NCBI RefSeq assembly: GCF_017916425.1
Contig: NZ_JAFMSX010000003.1
Coordinates: 359,173-423,172, forward strand
DNA length: 64,000 nucleotides
Direction of reading: 5' to 3'
Source of the DNA: Nocardioides sp. SYSU D00065
GTDB lineage: Bacteria; Actinomycetota; Actinomycetes; Propionibacteriales; Nocardioidaceae
Of this stretch, positions 52,932 to 61,565 are shown piece after piece. Made by a program: the position numbers and the translations under genes. Position 1 is the first letter of the stretch. Each line of letters opens with the position of its first letter. Below the pieces are notes generated by a model. The model was not told the origin of the DNA. It worked only from the letters and a program-made list of their open reading frames with translations, and searched no databases.

Positions 52932-54395
52932 TCAGCGCTCGCAGCGCCGCTCGCGCTCGGCGGCGCAGCGGTCGCGCCCGGTCGAGCCGTCGGCGCGGTC
53001 GCGACCGCCGCCGCCGAGGAGCACGTCGGCGCCTGCGCGCCCGAGCAGGGTGTCCGTGCCGCCTCCGCCCCGGACGTCGTCGCGACCCTCGCCGCCGTCC
53101 ATCGTGTCGTCGCCCGCGCCACCACGTACGACGTCGGCGCCGCCGCGGCCGGCGATCCGGTCGTTCCCGCCGCCACCGGTCAGCCGGTCGTCGCCCCCGG
53201 CACCACGGAGGTCGTCGCGTCCCCCGCCGCCACTGATCGCGACGTCGCCGGCGCAGTCGAACTCGTAGGACTCGAAGACCGAGTCGTAGGCCCACCGCAG
53301 CGAGTCGTCGCCCGCGCCGCCCCGCAGGGTCGCGTCGCACCCGCTCCACGTGAGCCGGTTGTCGACGCCGTCGCCGACCATCGCGACGGTGGGGGCCATC
53401 AGCCAGACGTTCTCGAGGCCGGTCGCGGGCACCGCGGCTCGCGACACGGTGAGGCGGTCGTCGGGCAGGTCGACGGCGAGCCGGCCGACCCGGCTCGCGG
53501 CGACGAGGCTGTCGTCCCCGGCGCCGGTGTCGAACCGGCTGCCGGCGGCGAACCTGGTCGGCGCGACCCGCACGGCGTCGTCGCCGTCGCCCGTGGCCAC
53601 CCGGAGGACGGGCGTGCCGCCCTGGGGGCTGATGTCGAGGAGGTCGGCACCGTTGGTGCCCCGATAGTCGACGGTGCCGGTGCCCACGCGCAGGCTGGCG
53701 GACTCGAACGAGGTGAACGTCGCCGTGCCCGCCGAGGTCGTGAGGGTGCCGAGCGTCATGTCGACGGAGAGGTCCCCGTCACCGGCGTCGAGGCGCAGGA
53801 AGTCCCGCTCGCCGCCGCCGTCGACCACGGCGTCGGAGCCCAGGGCGGCTCCGCGCAGGTAGACGGTGTCGACGCCCGCGCCGAGCCGTACGACGTCACT
53901 GTTGGTCGTGCCCGGCGTGCCGGTGAAGACGGCGTCGTCGCCGGCCCCGGTGTCGATCGTGTCGCGCTCGGTGTCCACGCCGGGCTCGCCCCGCTGGCCG
54001 GCGTACACCGTGTCACCGATGCCGCCACCGATCAGCGTGTCCGCGCCGGTCCCCAGCTCGGTCGAGACGTAGTGCGCCTGGGGTGTCGCCGTCGTGTCGA
54101 CCACGTCGTCACCGCTGCCCGCGCTGACCACGAGCACGTTGGAGTTCGTCTGCGTCACGGCGACGCAGATCAGGTCGTCCCCGCCCAGCGCGTCCACCAC
54201 GCCCGCCCGCGCGGTGACGATCACGTCGCGTCCCTCCGTGCCGGTGACGCTCGCGCCGGTCCCGACGATTGTGGCCGTCTCCCCCCGGCAGGTCTCCGCG
54301 GCAGCCGAGGCGCTCGGCGCGAGGCCGGACGCGAGGAGGGACAGCCCCAGCGCGCCCGTCGCAGTGGCAGCGGTCAGTGTCGTCGTACGGCGCAC
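52932..54395 (-). CDS. Secreted RTX-like repeat protein, paralogue 1
   Basis: A 487-residue exported protein. Signal peptide to about residue 31 (ASAAA), then ETCRGETATIVG and VTGTEGRDVIVT, an N-terminal module with two Cys. The middle is beta-rich; the C-terminus has about ten GGxGxD(x)L-type nonapeptide repeats (GGGGRDDLRGAGGDDRLTG and on), expected to form a calcium-binding beta-roll. It ends GRDRCAAERERRCER with a Cys pair. GTG start with GGAGGA upstream. No protease, lipase or toxin domain is visible. Paralogue at 55.3 kb. Confidence 0.85.
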   Translation of the reverse strand: MRRTTTLTAATATGALGLSLLASGLAPSASAAAETCRGETATIVGTGASVTGTEGRDVIVTARAGVVDALGGDDLICVAVTQTNSNVLVVSAGSGDDVVDTTATPQAHYVSTELGTGADTLIGGGIGDTVYAGQRGEPGVDTERDTIDTGAGDDAVFTGTPGTTNSDVVRLGAGVDTVYLRGAALGSDAVVDGGGERDFLRLDAGDGDLSVDMTLGTLTTSAGTATFTSFESASLRVGTGTVDYRGTNGADLLDISPQGGTPVLRVATGDGDDAVRVAPTRFAAGSRFDTGAGDDSLVAASRVGRLAVDLPDDRLTVSRAAVPATGLENVWLMAPTVAMVGDGVDNRLTWSGCDATLRGGAGDDSLRWAYDSVFESYEFDCAGDVAISGGGGRDDLRGAGGDDRLTGGGGNDRIAGRGGADVVRGGAGDDTMDGGEGRDDVRGGGGTDTLLGRAGADVLLGGGGRDRADGSTGRDRCAAERERRCER

Positions 54396-54409
54396 GGGGT
54401 CCTCCAGAG

Positions 54410-55261
54410 TCAGCGGAAGTCGATGAGCAGCATGTCGGTGTCGGTGCCGTCGCTCACGACCGGTCCCTCCTGTGACGGCTCGTCGTCGCCGGAAGTTGTC
54501 GGCTCGTCGCGATCCACCACGACGGCGCGGTAGCAGCGGGTGACGTACGGGATCAGCATCCCGTCCATGCCGCGGCCGTAGTCGTCGTAGAAGGCGAGCA
54601 GCCGGTCGAGGTGGTCCTCGCGCTCGACGTCGTCCATGGTCGCGAAGCTCGAGCGCGATCGGGCCAAATCGAGGACCGACTCGCGGTTGACCTCCTGCCA
54701 GTGCTTGAAGGTCGTCTCCTCCATCGCGCCGAACAGCTCGCTCGCGGCCAGGTGCTGTGCGGAGGAGGTGTTGCTCTCCTGCCGGCCGAGGATGTCGCCC
54801 AACCGGCGCACCCACGGGACCCGCTCGTCGCGGCTGTTCCACACCAGCGCGAGGTGGCCGCCGGGCTTCAGCACGCGCGCGATCTCCGCAAGCGCGGCGT
54901 CGTGGTCGAACCAGTGGAACGCCTGCGCGACGACCACCACGTCCACCGAGCGGTCGTTGGCGGGGATGTCCTCCGCGGTCGCGACCTTGGCACTGACCTC
55001 GGGCACGCGCTCGCGCAGCACCTCGAGCATCGCCTCGTCGGGCTCGGTCGCGAACACGGCGTGACCCTGGTCGACCAGCTCGCGGGTCAGCTTGCCGGTG
55101 CCGGCCGCCAGCTCGAGGACGACCTTGGCCTCGCCGCTCGCCAGCCACGCGACCGCCTCGGCGGGGTACGACGGCCGGCCCCGCTCGTAGGCCTCGGCGA
55201 CGGAGCCGAACGACCGTGCCGGGTCGACGGAGGCGGGGGTCTCGGTGGGTTCGTCGCTCAT
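54410..55261 (-). CDS. Class I SAM-dependent methyltransferase
   Basis: A 283-residue methyltransferase of the UbiE/BioC-like type. SAM motif I VVLELAAGTGK (47-57), motif II acid in FATEPDEAML, and VVVAQAFHWFDHDAALAEIARVLKPGGHLALVW in the central region. The last 35 residues are acidic and low-complexity. Substrate unknown. It lies between two RTX-like genes, all on the same strand with gaps of 14 and 36 bases. Confidence 0.9.
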   Translation of the reverse strand: MSDEPTETPASVDPARSFGSVAEAYERGRPSYPAEAVAWLASGEAKVVLELAAGTGKLTRELVDQGHAVFATEPDEAMLEVLRERVPEVSAKVATAEDIPANDRSVDVVVVAQAFHWFDHDAALAEIARVLKPGGHLALVWNSRDERVPWVRRLGDILGRQESNTSSAQHLAASELFGAMEETTFKHWQEVNRESVLDLARSRSSFATMDDVEREDHLDRLLAFYDDYGRGMDGMLIPYVTRCYRAVVVDRDEPTTSGDDEPSQEGPVVSDGTDTDMLLIDFR

Positions 55262-55297
55262 CCCCGTCAGGCTACAAGCGCGCGCACCGCCCGCGGC

Positions 55298-56635
55298 TCA
55301 GCGACGTACCTCGCACCGCCGGAGCCGCTCGCCCTGGCAGGTGTCGCGCCCCTCGAGCCCGTCGACCGTGTCGCGGCCTGGACCGCCGACCAGCCGGTCG
55401 CGTCCCCGTGAGCCGCTGAGCCGGTCGTTGCCGCTTCCGCCGGAGAACCGGGCGCGCGCGGCACGACACCGCAGTCCCTCGTCCATCACCTCGTCGAAGG
55501 TGGACAGCGTGTCCCGGCCGCCGCGACCGTCGACTGCGGAGCGGCAGGCGTAGGTGCGGAGCCGGTTGGGGCCGGCCGTCCCGACGAGCTCCACGTCCTC
55601 GGCCATCACCGAGGAGTCCTCGAAGCCGCGGGCCCGGACCGTCGACTCGGCCGCTCGCCGCCCGGTCGACAGGCGCCCGCGGGCGAGGTCGAGGTCGACG
55701 TCCGCCTCGTCGGGCAGGACGAGCTCGAGCGTGTCGCGCCCCGCGCCGCCGACGTACGACGTGCCCTTCCCGACGGTGCGTCGCTCAGTGGCGTACACGC
55801 TCACCCGGTCGCGGCCGCCGCCCAGGGCGAGCCGGTGCTGGGCGGCGGCGAAGCCCTCCAGGCTGACCGACTCGGCACGGTCGCTGCCCCGGAACGTGAA
55901 GGACCGTGGGCCGGCGGGAGCGAAGACCGAGAAGTCGCGGAAGCCCGTGAAGCGCAGGGACCGGTTGTCGACGGCCATCGTCCCCGTGACGTTGTCGACG
56001 GTGACCCACTCGGTGGCGGCGGGACGCAGCGCGAGCCCGCTCGCGCTGCCGCCGTCGAGCACCGACTCCGATCCCGGCAGGCCGGCCCACAGGAGCGTGC
56101 CGCGCCCCATGCGGACCTCGTCGTCGTTGGTCGCACCGGCTTGGCCCGACACCACCCGGTCCGGCTCGTGGACCGACGCCGTCGGCGGTCCGGCCGAGAT
56201 CACGTCGCGGTCGGTGTCCACGTGCTGTCGGGTCGTGGGGTCCTCCGTGCCGCCCCACACGAAGTCGCGCTCCGCAGACCCCTCGAAGCGGTCGGCGCCC
56301 GCACCGAGCTGCGCCGAGGCGCCGGAGCCGCTCAGCTGCGTCGCGTCGACGACGTCGTCGCCTTCGCCCGCATAGACGGTGCCGCCCGAGATCATGGCGT
56401 TCCTGCCGGTGACGCACACGAGGTCGTCGCCGCCGAGCGCGGTGGTCCGGTAGGCGCCGTTGGTCACGATCACGTCGCGCCCGTCCGTGCCCGTCAGCTC
56501 GCGCGTCTGGGGCGTGCCCACGAGGGTGGCAGCCTCGCCGCGGCAGGTCTCGATGGCGGCGACGGCCGGGACCGCCGTCTGCGTGAGGGTGGCGGCCAGG
56601 GCGGCGCTGGCCAGGGTCGCGACGATGGTGCGCAC
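55298..56635 (-). CDS. Secreted RTX-like repeat protein, paralogue 2
   Basis: A 445-residue exported protein, shorter in RTX repeats than paralogue 1 but built alike: signal peptide ending near AVPAVAA, ETCRGEAATLVG, LTGTDGRDVIVT, ALGGDDLVCV, then a beta-rich middle and a C-terminus with GGSGNDRLSGSRGRDRLVGGPGRD and ending GRDTCQGERLRRCE. GTG start preceded by GGAGGA. Both share N- and C-terminal Cys pairs. Calcium binding predicted from repeats; function unknown. Confidence 0.85.
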   Translation of the reverse strand: MRTIVATLASAALAATLTQTAVPAVAAIETCRGEAATLVGTPQTRELTGTDGRDVIVTNGAYRTTALGGDDLVCVTGRNAMISGGTVYAGEGDDVVDATQLSGSGASAQLGAGADRFEGSAERDFVWGGTEDPTTRQHVDTDRDVISAGPPTASVHEPDRVVSGQAGATNDDEVRMGRGTLLWAGLPGSESVLDGGSASGLALRPAATEWVTVDNVTGTMAVDNRSLRFTGFRDFSVFAPAGPRSFTFRGSDRAESVSLEGFAAAQHRLALGGGRDRVSVYATERRTVGKGTSYVGGAGRDTLELVLPDEADVDLDLARGRLSTGRRAAESTVRARGFEDSSVMAEDVELVGTAGPNRLRTYACRSAVDGRGGRDTLSTFDEVMDEGLRCRAARARFSGGSGNDRLSGSRGRDRLVGGPGRDTVDGLEGRDTCQGERLRRCEVRR

Positions 56636-56779
56636 GTGTTTCCTCCGAAGCTCGTCTGGGGTTACGACGGTGGGACGCACGCGGGTCCGAGGCGGTTGTC
56701 GCGCGCGACGCTACCCCCGGGGCTGCTCCCGTGAGGGCGCCCCACCCGGCGCGGGCCGAGGGCCACTACCGTCGTCTCC

Positions 56780-57496
56780 ATGACCGATCCGCTGGCCTGG
56801 CTCACCGACCTCGAGGGGGTCCGTTCGGCCTACGCCGGCACGCGCGACGGCATCGACGTGATGCTGCGCGACCGCGGGCTGCGGCGTACGTCGCCGGAGA
56901 TGACGGCGGAGTCCCTGCTGCGCGGCGCCCAGGCGAGCGCCGTGCTGGAGGGGTCGACCGCCACGCTCGACCAGGTGCGCGCGGGCGAGACCGACGAGAT
57001 CGCGGCCGACGCGGTGCGCCTCTCCGCCTCCATGCTCGCGCTCGCCCCGCTGCTCAAGACCGCGCCGCTGCAGGCGATCGCGCGCCTGCACGCCGTCGTC
57101 GGCGCCTCCTCGCTCGGACCCGACCAGCTCGGGCGCCCGCGCGACGCCGCGTCGGCCGACCGGCTGCGCGGGGTGGCCGAGCTGCTGCTCTCCGGCACCG
57201 AGGCGCCGGCGCTCCTGGTCGCCGCCGTGGTCCACGCCGACGTGGCGACCGCGGCGCCGTTCGCCTCGCACAACGGCATCGTCGCCCGAGCCCTGGAGCG
57301 GCTGGTGCTGGTCTCGCGCGGCGTCGACGCCAAGTCGCTGGTCGTTCCCGAGGCCGGGCACCTGGCGCAGCGAGCGGCGTACGAGTCCAACCTCCGCGCC
57401 TACCGCGACGGCGGGCCGAGCGGCGTGCACGCGTGGGCGCTCTACGGGGCGGAGGCCTTCTCCGCCGGCGCCGAGGCGTCGCCGCTGCGGGGCTGA
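56780..57496 (+). CDS. Fic-like protein with degenerate active-site motif
   Basis: A 238-residue protein resembling the Fic fold. The residues aligning with the Fic motif HPFxDGNGRxxR read APFASHNGIVAR (159-170): Pro, Phe, Asn-Gly and the last Arg remain, but the catalytic His and the Asp-Gly and first Arg are replaced. Upstream, SAVLEG (53-58) fits the (S/T)xxxE(G/N) inhibitory-helix pattern of Fic proteins. This suggests a catalytically altered Fic protein or a related fold, not an active AMPylator. No antitoxin or toxin gene is adjacent. Confidence 0.65.
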   Translation: MTDPLAWLTDLEGVRSAYAGTRDGIDVMLRDRGLRRTSPEMTAESLLRGAQASAVLEGSTATLDQVRAGETDEIAADAVRLSASMLALAPLLKTAPLQAIARLHAVVGASSLGPDQLGRPRDAASADRLRGVAELLLSGTEAPALLVAAVVHADVATAAPFASHNGIVARALERLVLVSRGVDAKSLVVPEAGHLAQRAAYESNLRAYRDGGPSGVHAWALYGAEAFSAGAEASPLRG

Positions 57497-57546
57497 GTCT
57501 CGTCGCGACCGGGACCCCGCGGGCGCCGGGTGCTCCGGGCGTGCGA

Positions 57547-57577
57547 GCGGCACCCGTTCGCGTGGACCGGGTGCCGC
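57547..57577 (+). terminator. Hairpin after Fic-like gene
   Basis: GCGGCACCCG (57547-57556) pairs perfectly with CGGGTGCCGC (57568-57577) across an 11-base loop, 50 bases after the stop codon. Confidence 0.6.
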
Positions 57578-57583
57578 CGCTGA

Positions 57584-57696
57584 CACGTGATTCCGTGGTT
57601 ACCAAGCGTGCTGTTCGGTACCGCTGCCTCGGGCTGATCCCGACGACAAGCACCCCATCAGATGGGAGATCGCCGCGTGGGTACCAGGATCACGTG
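57584..57696. repeat. Imperfect inverted repeat in low-GC stretch
   Basis: CACGTGATTCCGTGGTTACC (57584-57603) and GGGTACCAGGATCACGTG (57679-57696) are complementary with three small gaps. Spacer of about 75 bases. It may be a remnant of a small mobile element or a structured RNA. Confidence 0.4.
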
Positions 57697-57791
57697 CTGC
57701 CTGTGGAGTTGATGCTTCCGTTGTAGCCCTGTCCGGGCGCGCGTTCAAGCCTTGACTTTGGTCGCCGATGGTGGGTGGCCGGGGCGCGCGG

Positions 57792-58577
57792 TCACCGGCG
57801 GCGTCGGTGTGCCCAGAGGACGCCGCTGGCCGCCACCGCTCCACCGACCGCGAGCGCGGCGAGCGTCGGTCCTGCCGGGGGCACCGGGATGCGACGGCGC
57901 AGCGCGACGGGACGCACGAAGCTGAGGACCGGCCACTCGCGGGCCGTCGCGATGCGGCGCAGCTCCCGGTCGGGGTTGACCGCGAAGGGGTGACCGACCA
58001 CGTCGAGCATGTGGACGTCGGTGACCGAGTCGCTGTAGGCGTAGCACTCGTCGAGGTCGTAGCCGACCGTCGCCGCGAGGTGCTCGATCGCCCGGGCCTT
58101 CTCCTCGGCGTAGGCGTAGTAGTCGATGTTGCCGGTGTACTTTCCGTCCTCGATCTCCAGCCGGGTGGCGATCACCCGGTCGGCGCCCAGCATCCGGCCG
58201 ATCGGCTCGACGACCTCGGCGCCGGATGCGGAGACGATGACGATGTCACGACCGGCCAGGCGGTGCTCCTCGATGAGGCTGACGGCCTCGTCGTAGACGA
58301 GGGGCTCGACGATGTTGTCGAGGGTCTCGTGCACGATGTCGCGCACGGTCGCGACGTCCCAGCCGGCGCACAGCTGCGACATGAACTGTCGCATCTTCTC
58401 CATCTGGTCGTGGTCGGCGCCGCCGGTGAAGAAGACGAACTGGGCGTACGCCGAGCGCAGCATCGCCCGCCGGGAGATGAGTCCGCCCGCCTGGAACTCG
58501 CGGCTGAACGCCAGGGTGCTCGACTTGGCGATGATCGTCTTGTCGAGGTCGAAGAAGGCCGCGGTCGGGCGGGTCAT
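57792..58577 (-). CDS. HAD-superfamily subclass IB phosphatase
   Basis: A 261-residue SerB-like hydrolase. Catalytic FFDLDKTII motif (D10, D12), Ser in VSASG, and the C-terminal acidic pair in CYAYSDSVTDVHML. About 25 C-terminal residues form a likely membrane anchor, TLAALAVGGAVAASGVLW, ending in Arg. This matches the HAD gene beside the ssd-tad cluster in mycobacteria (Rv3661). Phosphoserine or a lipid phosphate are possible substrates; not established. Divergent from ssd. Confidence 0.9.
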   Translation of the reverse strand: MTRPTAAFFDLDKTIIAKSSTLAFSREFQAGGLISRRAMLRSAYAQFVFFTGGADHDQMEKMRQFMSQLCAGWDVATVRDIVHETLDNIVEPLVYDEAVSLIEEHRLAGRDIVIVSASGAEVVEPIGRMLGADRVIATRLEIEDGKYTGNIDYYAYAEEKARAIEHLAATVGYDLDECYAYSDSVTDVHMLDVVGHPFAVNPDRELRRIATAREWPVLSFVRPVALRRRIPVPPAGPTLAALAVGGAVAASGVLWAHRRRR

Positions 58578-58711
58578 GTGTTCATCGTAGGGGCCGCAGC
58601 GCAGCGCAGCCCGGGCCGCGCGACGTCCACAGCCGTGCCGGTGCAGGGTGTTCTCCACAGGGCGTGGCCGCGTGGCTGTCGGGCGTCGGTGCCGGCGCCG
58701 AGGCTCGTCCC

Positions 58712-59725
58712 ATGTCCGTCCTCCTCCTCACCCGCTCCCCCTCCGTCCACGACCTCGTCGTCCCGCTCTGTGCTGCTGCGGGCGTGAGCGTCCAAGTGTG
58801 CGCCCAGCCGGCGCTTGCGCTGGCCGCGTGGAGCGAGTCCGACCTGGTGCTCGTCGGGTCCGACCTCGCCGCCGACGTCGCCGGCCTGGCGCCGCTGCGC
58901 AGACCCGGCGTCCACGTCGTCGGCGAGATGCCGGGCGAGGGCGCCTTCCGTGCCGCGGTCGAGCTGGGCGCAGCCTCGGTCCTCGACCTTCCCGAAGGCT
59001 CCGAGGCGCTGGCCGACGCGCTGGCCGACGTGGGCGAGCGCGCGTCGCCGGGTCGCACGGTCGGGGTCGTCGGTGGCAGCGGGGGAGCGGGTGCCACCAC
59101 GCTCGCCTGCGCGCTCGCTCAGTGGCACGCCGCGCACGCTGCGACGTTGCTGGTCGACGCCGATCCGCTCGGACCGGGCCTCGACCGGCTGCTCGGCATG
59201 GAGGACGTGCCGGGCGTGCGCTGGGAGGGGCTCGCCGAGACCGCGGGACGCCTCGGCGCGCGGGCCCTGCGCGAGGGCGTGCCGGGCCGAGGCGGGCTGG
59301 GCGTGCTCACCTGGTCGGGGCTGCGTCGGCGCCTGGACGTGCCGACGGCGCGCCGGATCCTGGCGGCGGCGGTGCGAGGCCACGACCTCGTCGTGATCGA
59401 CCTCGCGCGGCAGGGCGCGTCCTCGCTCGGGGAGCTGGTCGATCGATGCGACGACCTGCTGGTGGTGACGCCGGCGACCGTGCCCGGGCTCGCCGCCACG
59501 GCGCGCCTGGTCGCCGAGCTCGGCCGCGAGGGGCGCGCCGGGCTGGTGGTGCGACCCGGCGCACTGAGCGACGCCGACGCCGAGCGGGTCACCGGGCTCC
59601 CGGTGGTCGCGGCGGTCGGCGACCAGCGCGGGCTCGCCGTCTCGGTCGACCGCGGTCTGGGTCCGCTGGCCGGACGCGGTCCGCTGGCGCGGGCCGCGCG
59701 GGAGCTGCTGGCGGAGGCGGCATGA
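58712..59725 (+). CDS. ssd: Septum-site/CpaE-like MinD-family protein (Ssd)
   Basis: A 337-residue protein with a receiver-like N-terminal half and a MinD/CpaE-type nucleotide-binding half. The P-loop reads GGSGGAGATTL, in which both lysines of the deviant Walker A (KGGxGKT) are replaced; actinobacterial Ssd proteins are known for divergent P-loops. It heads the tad cluster as in Rv3660c, and CpaE proteins position Tad pilus machinery. Start chosen at MSVLLLTRSP; the preceding frame is low-complexity. ATGA overlap with tadA. Confidence 0.85.
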   Translation: MSVLLLTRSPSVHDLVVPLCAAAGVSVQVCAQPALALAAWSESDLVLVGSDLAADVAGLAPLRRPGVHVVGEMPGEGAFRAAVELGAASVLDLPEGSEALADALADVGERASPGRTVGVVGGSGGAGATTLACALAQWHAAHAATLLVDADPLGPGLDRLLGMEDVPGVRWEGLAETAGRLGARALREGVPGRGGLGVLTWSGLRRRLDVPTARRILAAAVRGHDLVVIDLARQGASSLGELVDRCDDLLVVTPATVPGLAATARLVAELGREGRAGLVVRPGALSDADAERVTGLPVVAAVGDQRGLAVSVDRGLGPLAGRGPLARAARELLAEAA

Positions 59726-60897
59726 CCGCCACGCCCGCGGCGCCCGTGGCGGCCGCGGTGCTCGACGACGTACGTCGCCGGCTGGCCGGCGCAGCCGGCG
59801 AGCTCACCCCGCACCGGGTCGCCGAGGCGCTGCGAGCCTCCGGCTCGCCCGTGGGCGACGCGACGGTGCTGGCGGTCCACGAGCTCCTGCGGCGCGACGT
59901 CCTGGGGGCCGGTCCGTTGGAGGAGCTGCTGCGGCTGCCCGACGTGACCGATGTGTTGGTCAACGGCCCGGGCGACGTGTGGATCGACCGCGGCCGCGGG
60001 CTGGAGCGCGCCGACGTGTCCTTCCCCGACGACGCGGCCGTCCGCCGGCTGGCGCAGCGGCTCGCCGCCTCCGCCGGGCGCCGCCTCGACGACGCGACGC
60101 CGCACGCCGACGTACGACTCCCCGACGGGACGCGCTTCCACGCCGTCCTGGCGCCGGTGGCCAGGTCGGGGACGGTGCTGTCCCTGCGCGTGCCACGCGG
60201 TCGGGTGTGGACGTTGCCGGAGCTGGTGAGTGCGGGTGCGCTGCCGCCCGACGGCGCCTTCCTCCTCGAGGAGCTCGTCGACTCGCGCTGCGCCTTCCTG
60301 GTGACCGGGGGCACCGGCACGGGCAAGACCTCGGTGCTCTCGGCGCTGCTCTCGCTCGTCGATCCGGGTGAGCGGATCGTCCTGGTGGAGGACGCCAGCG
60401 AGCTGCGACCCGACCACCCTCACGTGGTGGCGCTCGAGGGACGGCCGCCCAACATCGAGGGAGCCGGCGAGATCTCCCTGCAGACGCTGGTGCGCCAGGC
60501 GCTGCGGATGCGACCCGACCGGCTCGTCGTGGGGGAGGTGCGCGGCGCGGAGGTCGTGGACCTTCTCGCCGCCCTCAACACCGGGCACGCCGGTGGCTGC
60601 GGCACCCTCCACGCCAACTCGGCGGGCGACGTCCCGGCTCGGATCGAGGCCCTCGCCCTGGCCGCGGGACTGCCGCGCGAGGCCGTACACAGCCAGCTGG
60701 CGGCGGCGCTCGACGTCGTCGTCCACCTCGGGCGGGGTCGGGACGGGCGCCGTCGCATCCTCGAGCTCGGGGTGCCCGACCGGGACGGATCCGGTTTGGT
60801 TGTCCTGCGCACGGCAGCCACCTTCGAGCCCGACCGCGTGGTCAGGGGGCCGGCTGCCGCGTCTCTCGCCCGTCGTCTGGGGTCCGCGACGTGCTGA
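59722..60897 (+). CDS. tadA: TadA-family pilus assembly ATPase (GspE type)
   Basis: A 391-residue secretion ATPase. Walker A GGTGTGKTS (196-204), the Asp box ERIVLVEDASELRP, Walker B RPDRLVVGEVRGAE and His box NTGHAGGCGTLHANSA. It energises assembly of a Flp/Tad-type pilus. Equivalent by order to Rv3659c. Coupled to ssd upstream and overlapping tadB by 7 bases. Confidence 0.94.
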   Translation: MTATPAAPVAAAVLDDVRRRLAGAAGELTPHRVAEALRASGSPVGDATVLAVHELLRRDVLGAGPLEELLRLPDVTDVLVNGPGDVWIDRGRGLERADVSFPDDAAVRRLAQRLAASAGRRLDDATPHADVRLPDGTRFHAVLAPVARSGTVLSLRVPRGRVWTLPELVSAGALPPDGAFLLEELVDSRCAFLVTGGTGTGKTSVLSALLSLVDPGERIVLVEDASELRPDHPHVVALEGRPPNIEGAGEISLQTLVRQALRMRPDRLVVGEVRGAEVVDLLAALNTGHAGGCGTLHANSAGDVPARIEALALAAGLPREAVHSQLAAALDVVVHLGRGRDGRRRILELGVPDRDGSGLVVLRTAATFEPDRVVRGPAAASLARRLGSATC

Positions 60898-61565
60898 GCA
60901 CCTGGGTCGCCGCCGCGCTGGTCGCGGCCGCTGTCGCGGCGTGGGTGCCACCCGTTCGGCCGCCCGCCCTGTCGCGGTCCCGAGCCGCGCCGGGGCGGGT
61001 GGTCCTGCCCTCGCTCGGCCGGCGCCGGGAGGTGGCCGCCGACCGCGCCGCCGTGCTCGAGGTGTGCGACCTGCTCGGCGCCGAGCTCGCGGCCGGCCGG
61101 CCTCCCACGACGGCGCTGGAGGCCGCGAGCGAGAGGTGGCCGCCGCTGGGGTCGGTGGTGGAGGCCGCGCGCCTGGGTGCCGACGTGCCGGAGGCGCTGC
61201 GTCGGCTGGCCGAGCAGCGACGCGGGGCGAGCGACCTGCACTGGGTCGCCGGCGCCTGGCAGGTCGCCCAGGACACCGGCCACGGTCTCGCTGCGGCCCT
61301 CGAGCGCACCTCCGGCGGCCTGCGTGCCCGTCGACGCACCCGCCGCCTGGTCGACTCCGAGCTCGCCTCGGCCCGCGCGACGGCACGGCTCGTGGCCTGC
61401 CTGCCGTTCGCGGTGCTGCTCATGGGCGCGGGCGCCGGCTCCGATCCGTGGGCGTTCCTTCTGACGACGCCGATCGGCTGGGGCTGCCTGTCGGTGGGGG
61501 TGACCCTCGTCGTGCTCGGTCTTTGGTGGATCGAGCGCCTGGCGGACAGGGCCGGGGCGCCGTGA
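60891..61565 (+). CDS. tadB: TadB-like inner-membrane platform protein
   Basis: A 224-residue GspF/TadB-domain protein. N-terminal helix, a cytoplasmic part with VCDLLGAELAAGRPPTTALEAASERW...LAEQRRGASDLHWVAGAWQVAQDTGHGLAAALER, and two C-terminal helices. Shorter than full TadB, as in the actinobacterial split arrangement. GTG start inside the tadA end. With TadC forms the pilus platform. Confidence 0.9.
   Translation: MLSTWVAAALVAAAVAAWVPPVRPPALSRSRAAPGRVVLPSLGRRREVAADRAAVLEVCDLLGAELAAGRPPTTALEAASERWPPLGSVVEAARLGADVPEALRRLAEQRRGASDLHWVAGAWQVAQDTGHGLAAALERTSGGLRARRRTRRLVDSELASARATARLVACLPFAVLLMGAGAGSDPWAFLLTTPIGWGCLSVGVTLVVLGLWWIERLADRAGAP

Larger units (their letters stand above)
57497..57791. 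other. Intergenic region with terminator and low-GC inverted repeat
   Basis: A 295-bp gap between convergent genes. GCGGCACCCG/CGGGTGCCGC (57547-57556, 57568-57577) should end the Fic-like gene. The stretch 57584-57770 is visibly poorer in GC than its surroundings and contains the inverted repeat annotated below. No gene or tRNA is seen. Confidence 0.5.

Noticed and set aside
52932..56635. RTX toxin system
   Set aside because: No type I secretion genes, acyltransferase or effector domain are near; both proteins have ordinary signal peptides and only calcium-binding type repeats.
56780..57496. Active Fic toxin with antitoxin
   Set aside because: The catalytic histidine position is alanine and no FicA-like or other antitoxin gene is adjacent.
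57497..57791. tRNA or small RNA gene in the low-GC gap
   Set aside because: No cloverleaf, anticodon loop or TTC motif could be traced; left as an unexplained inverted repeat.
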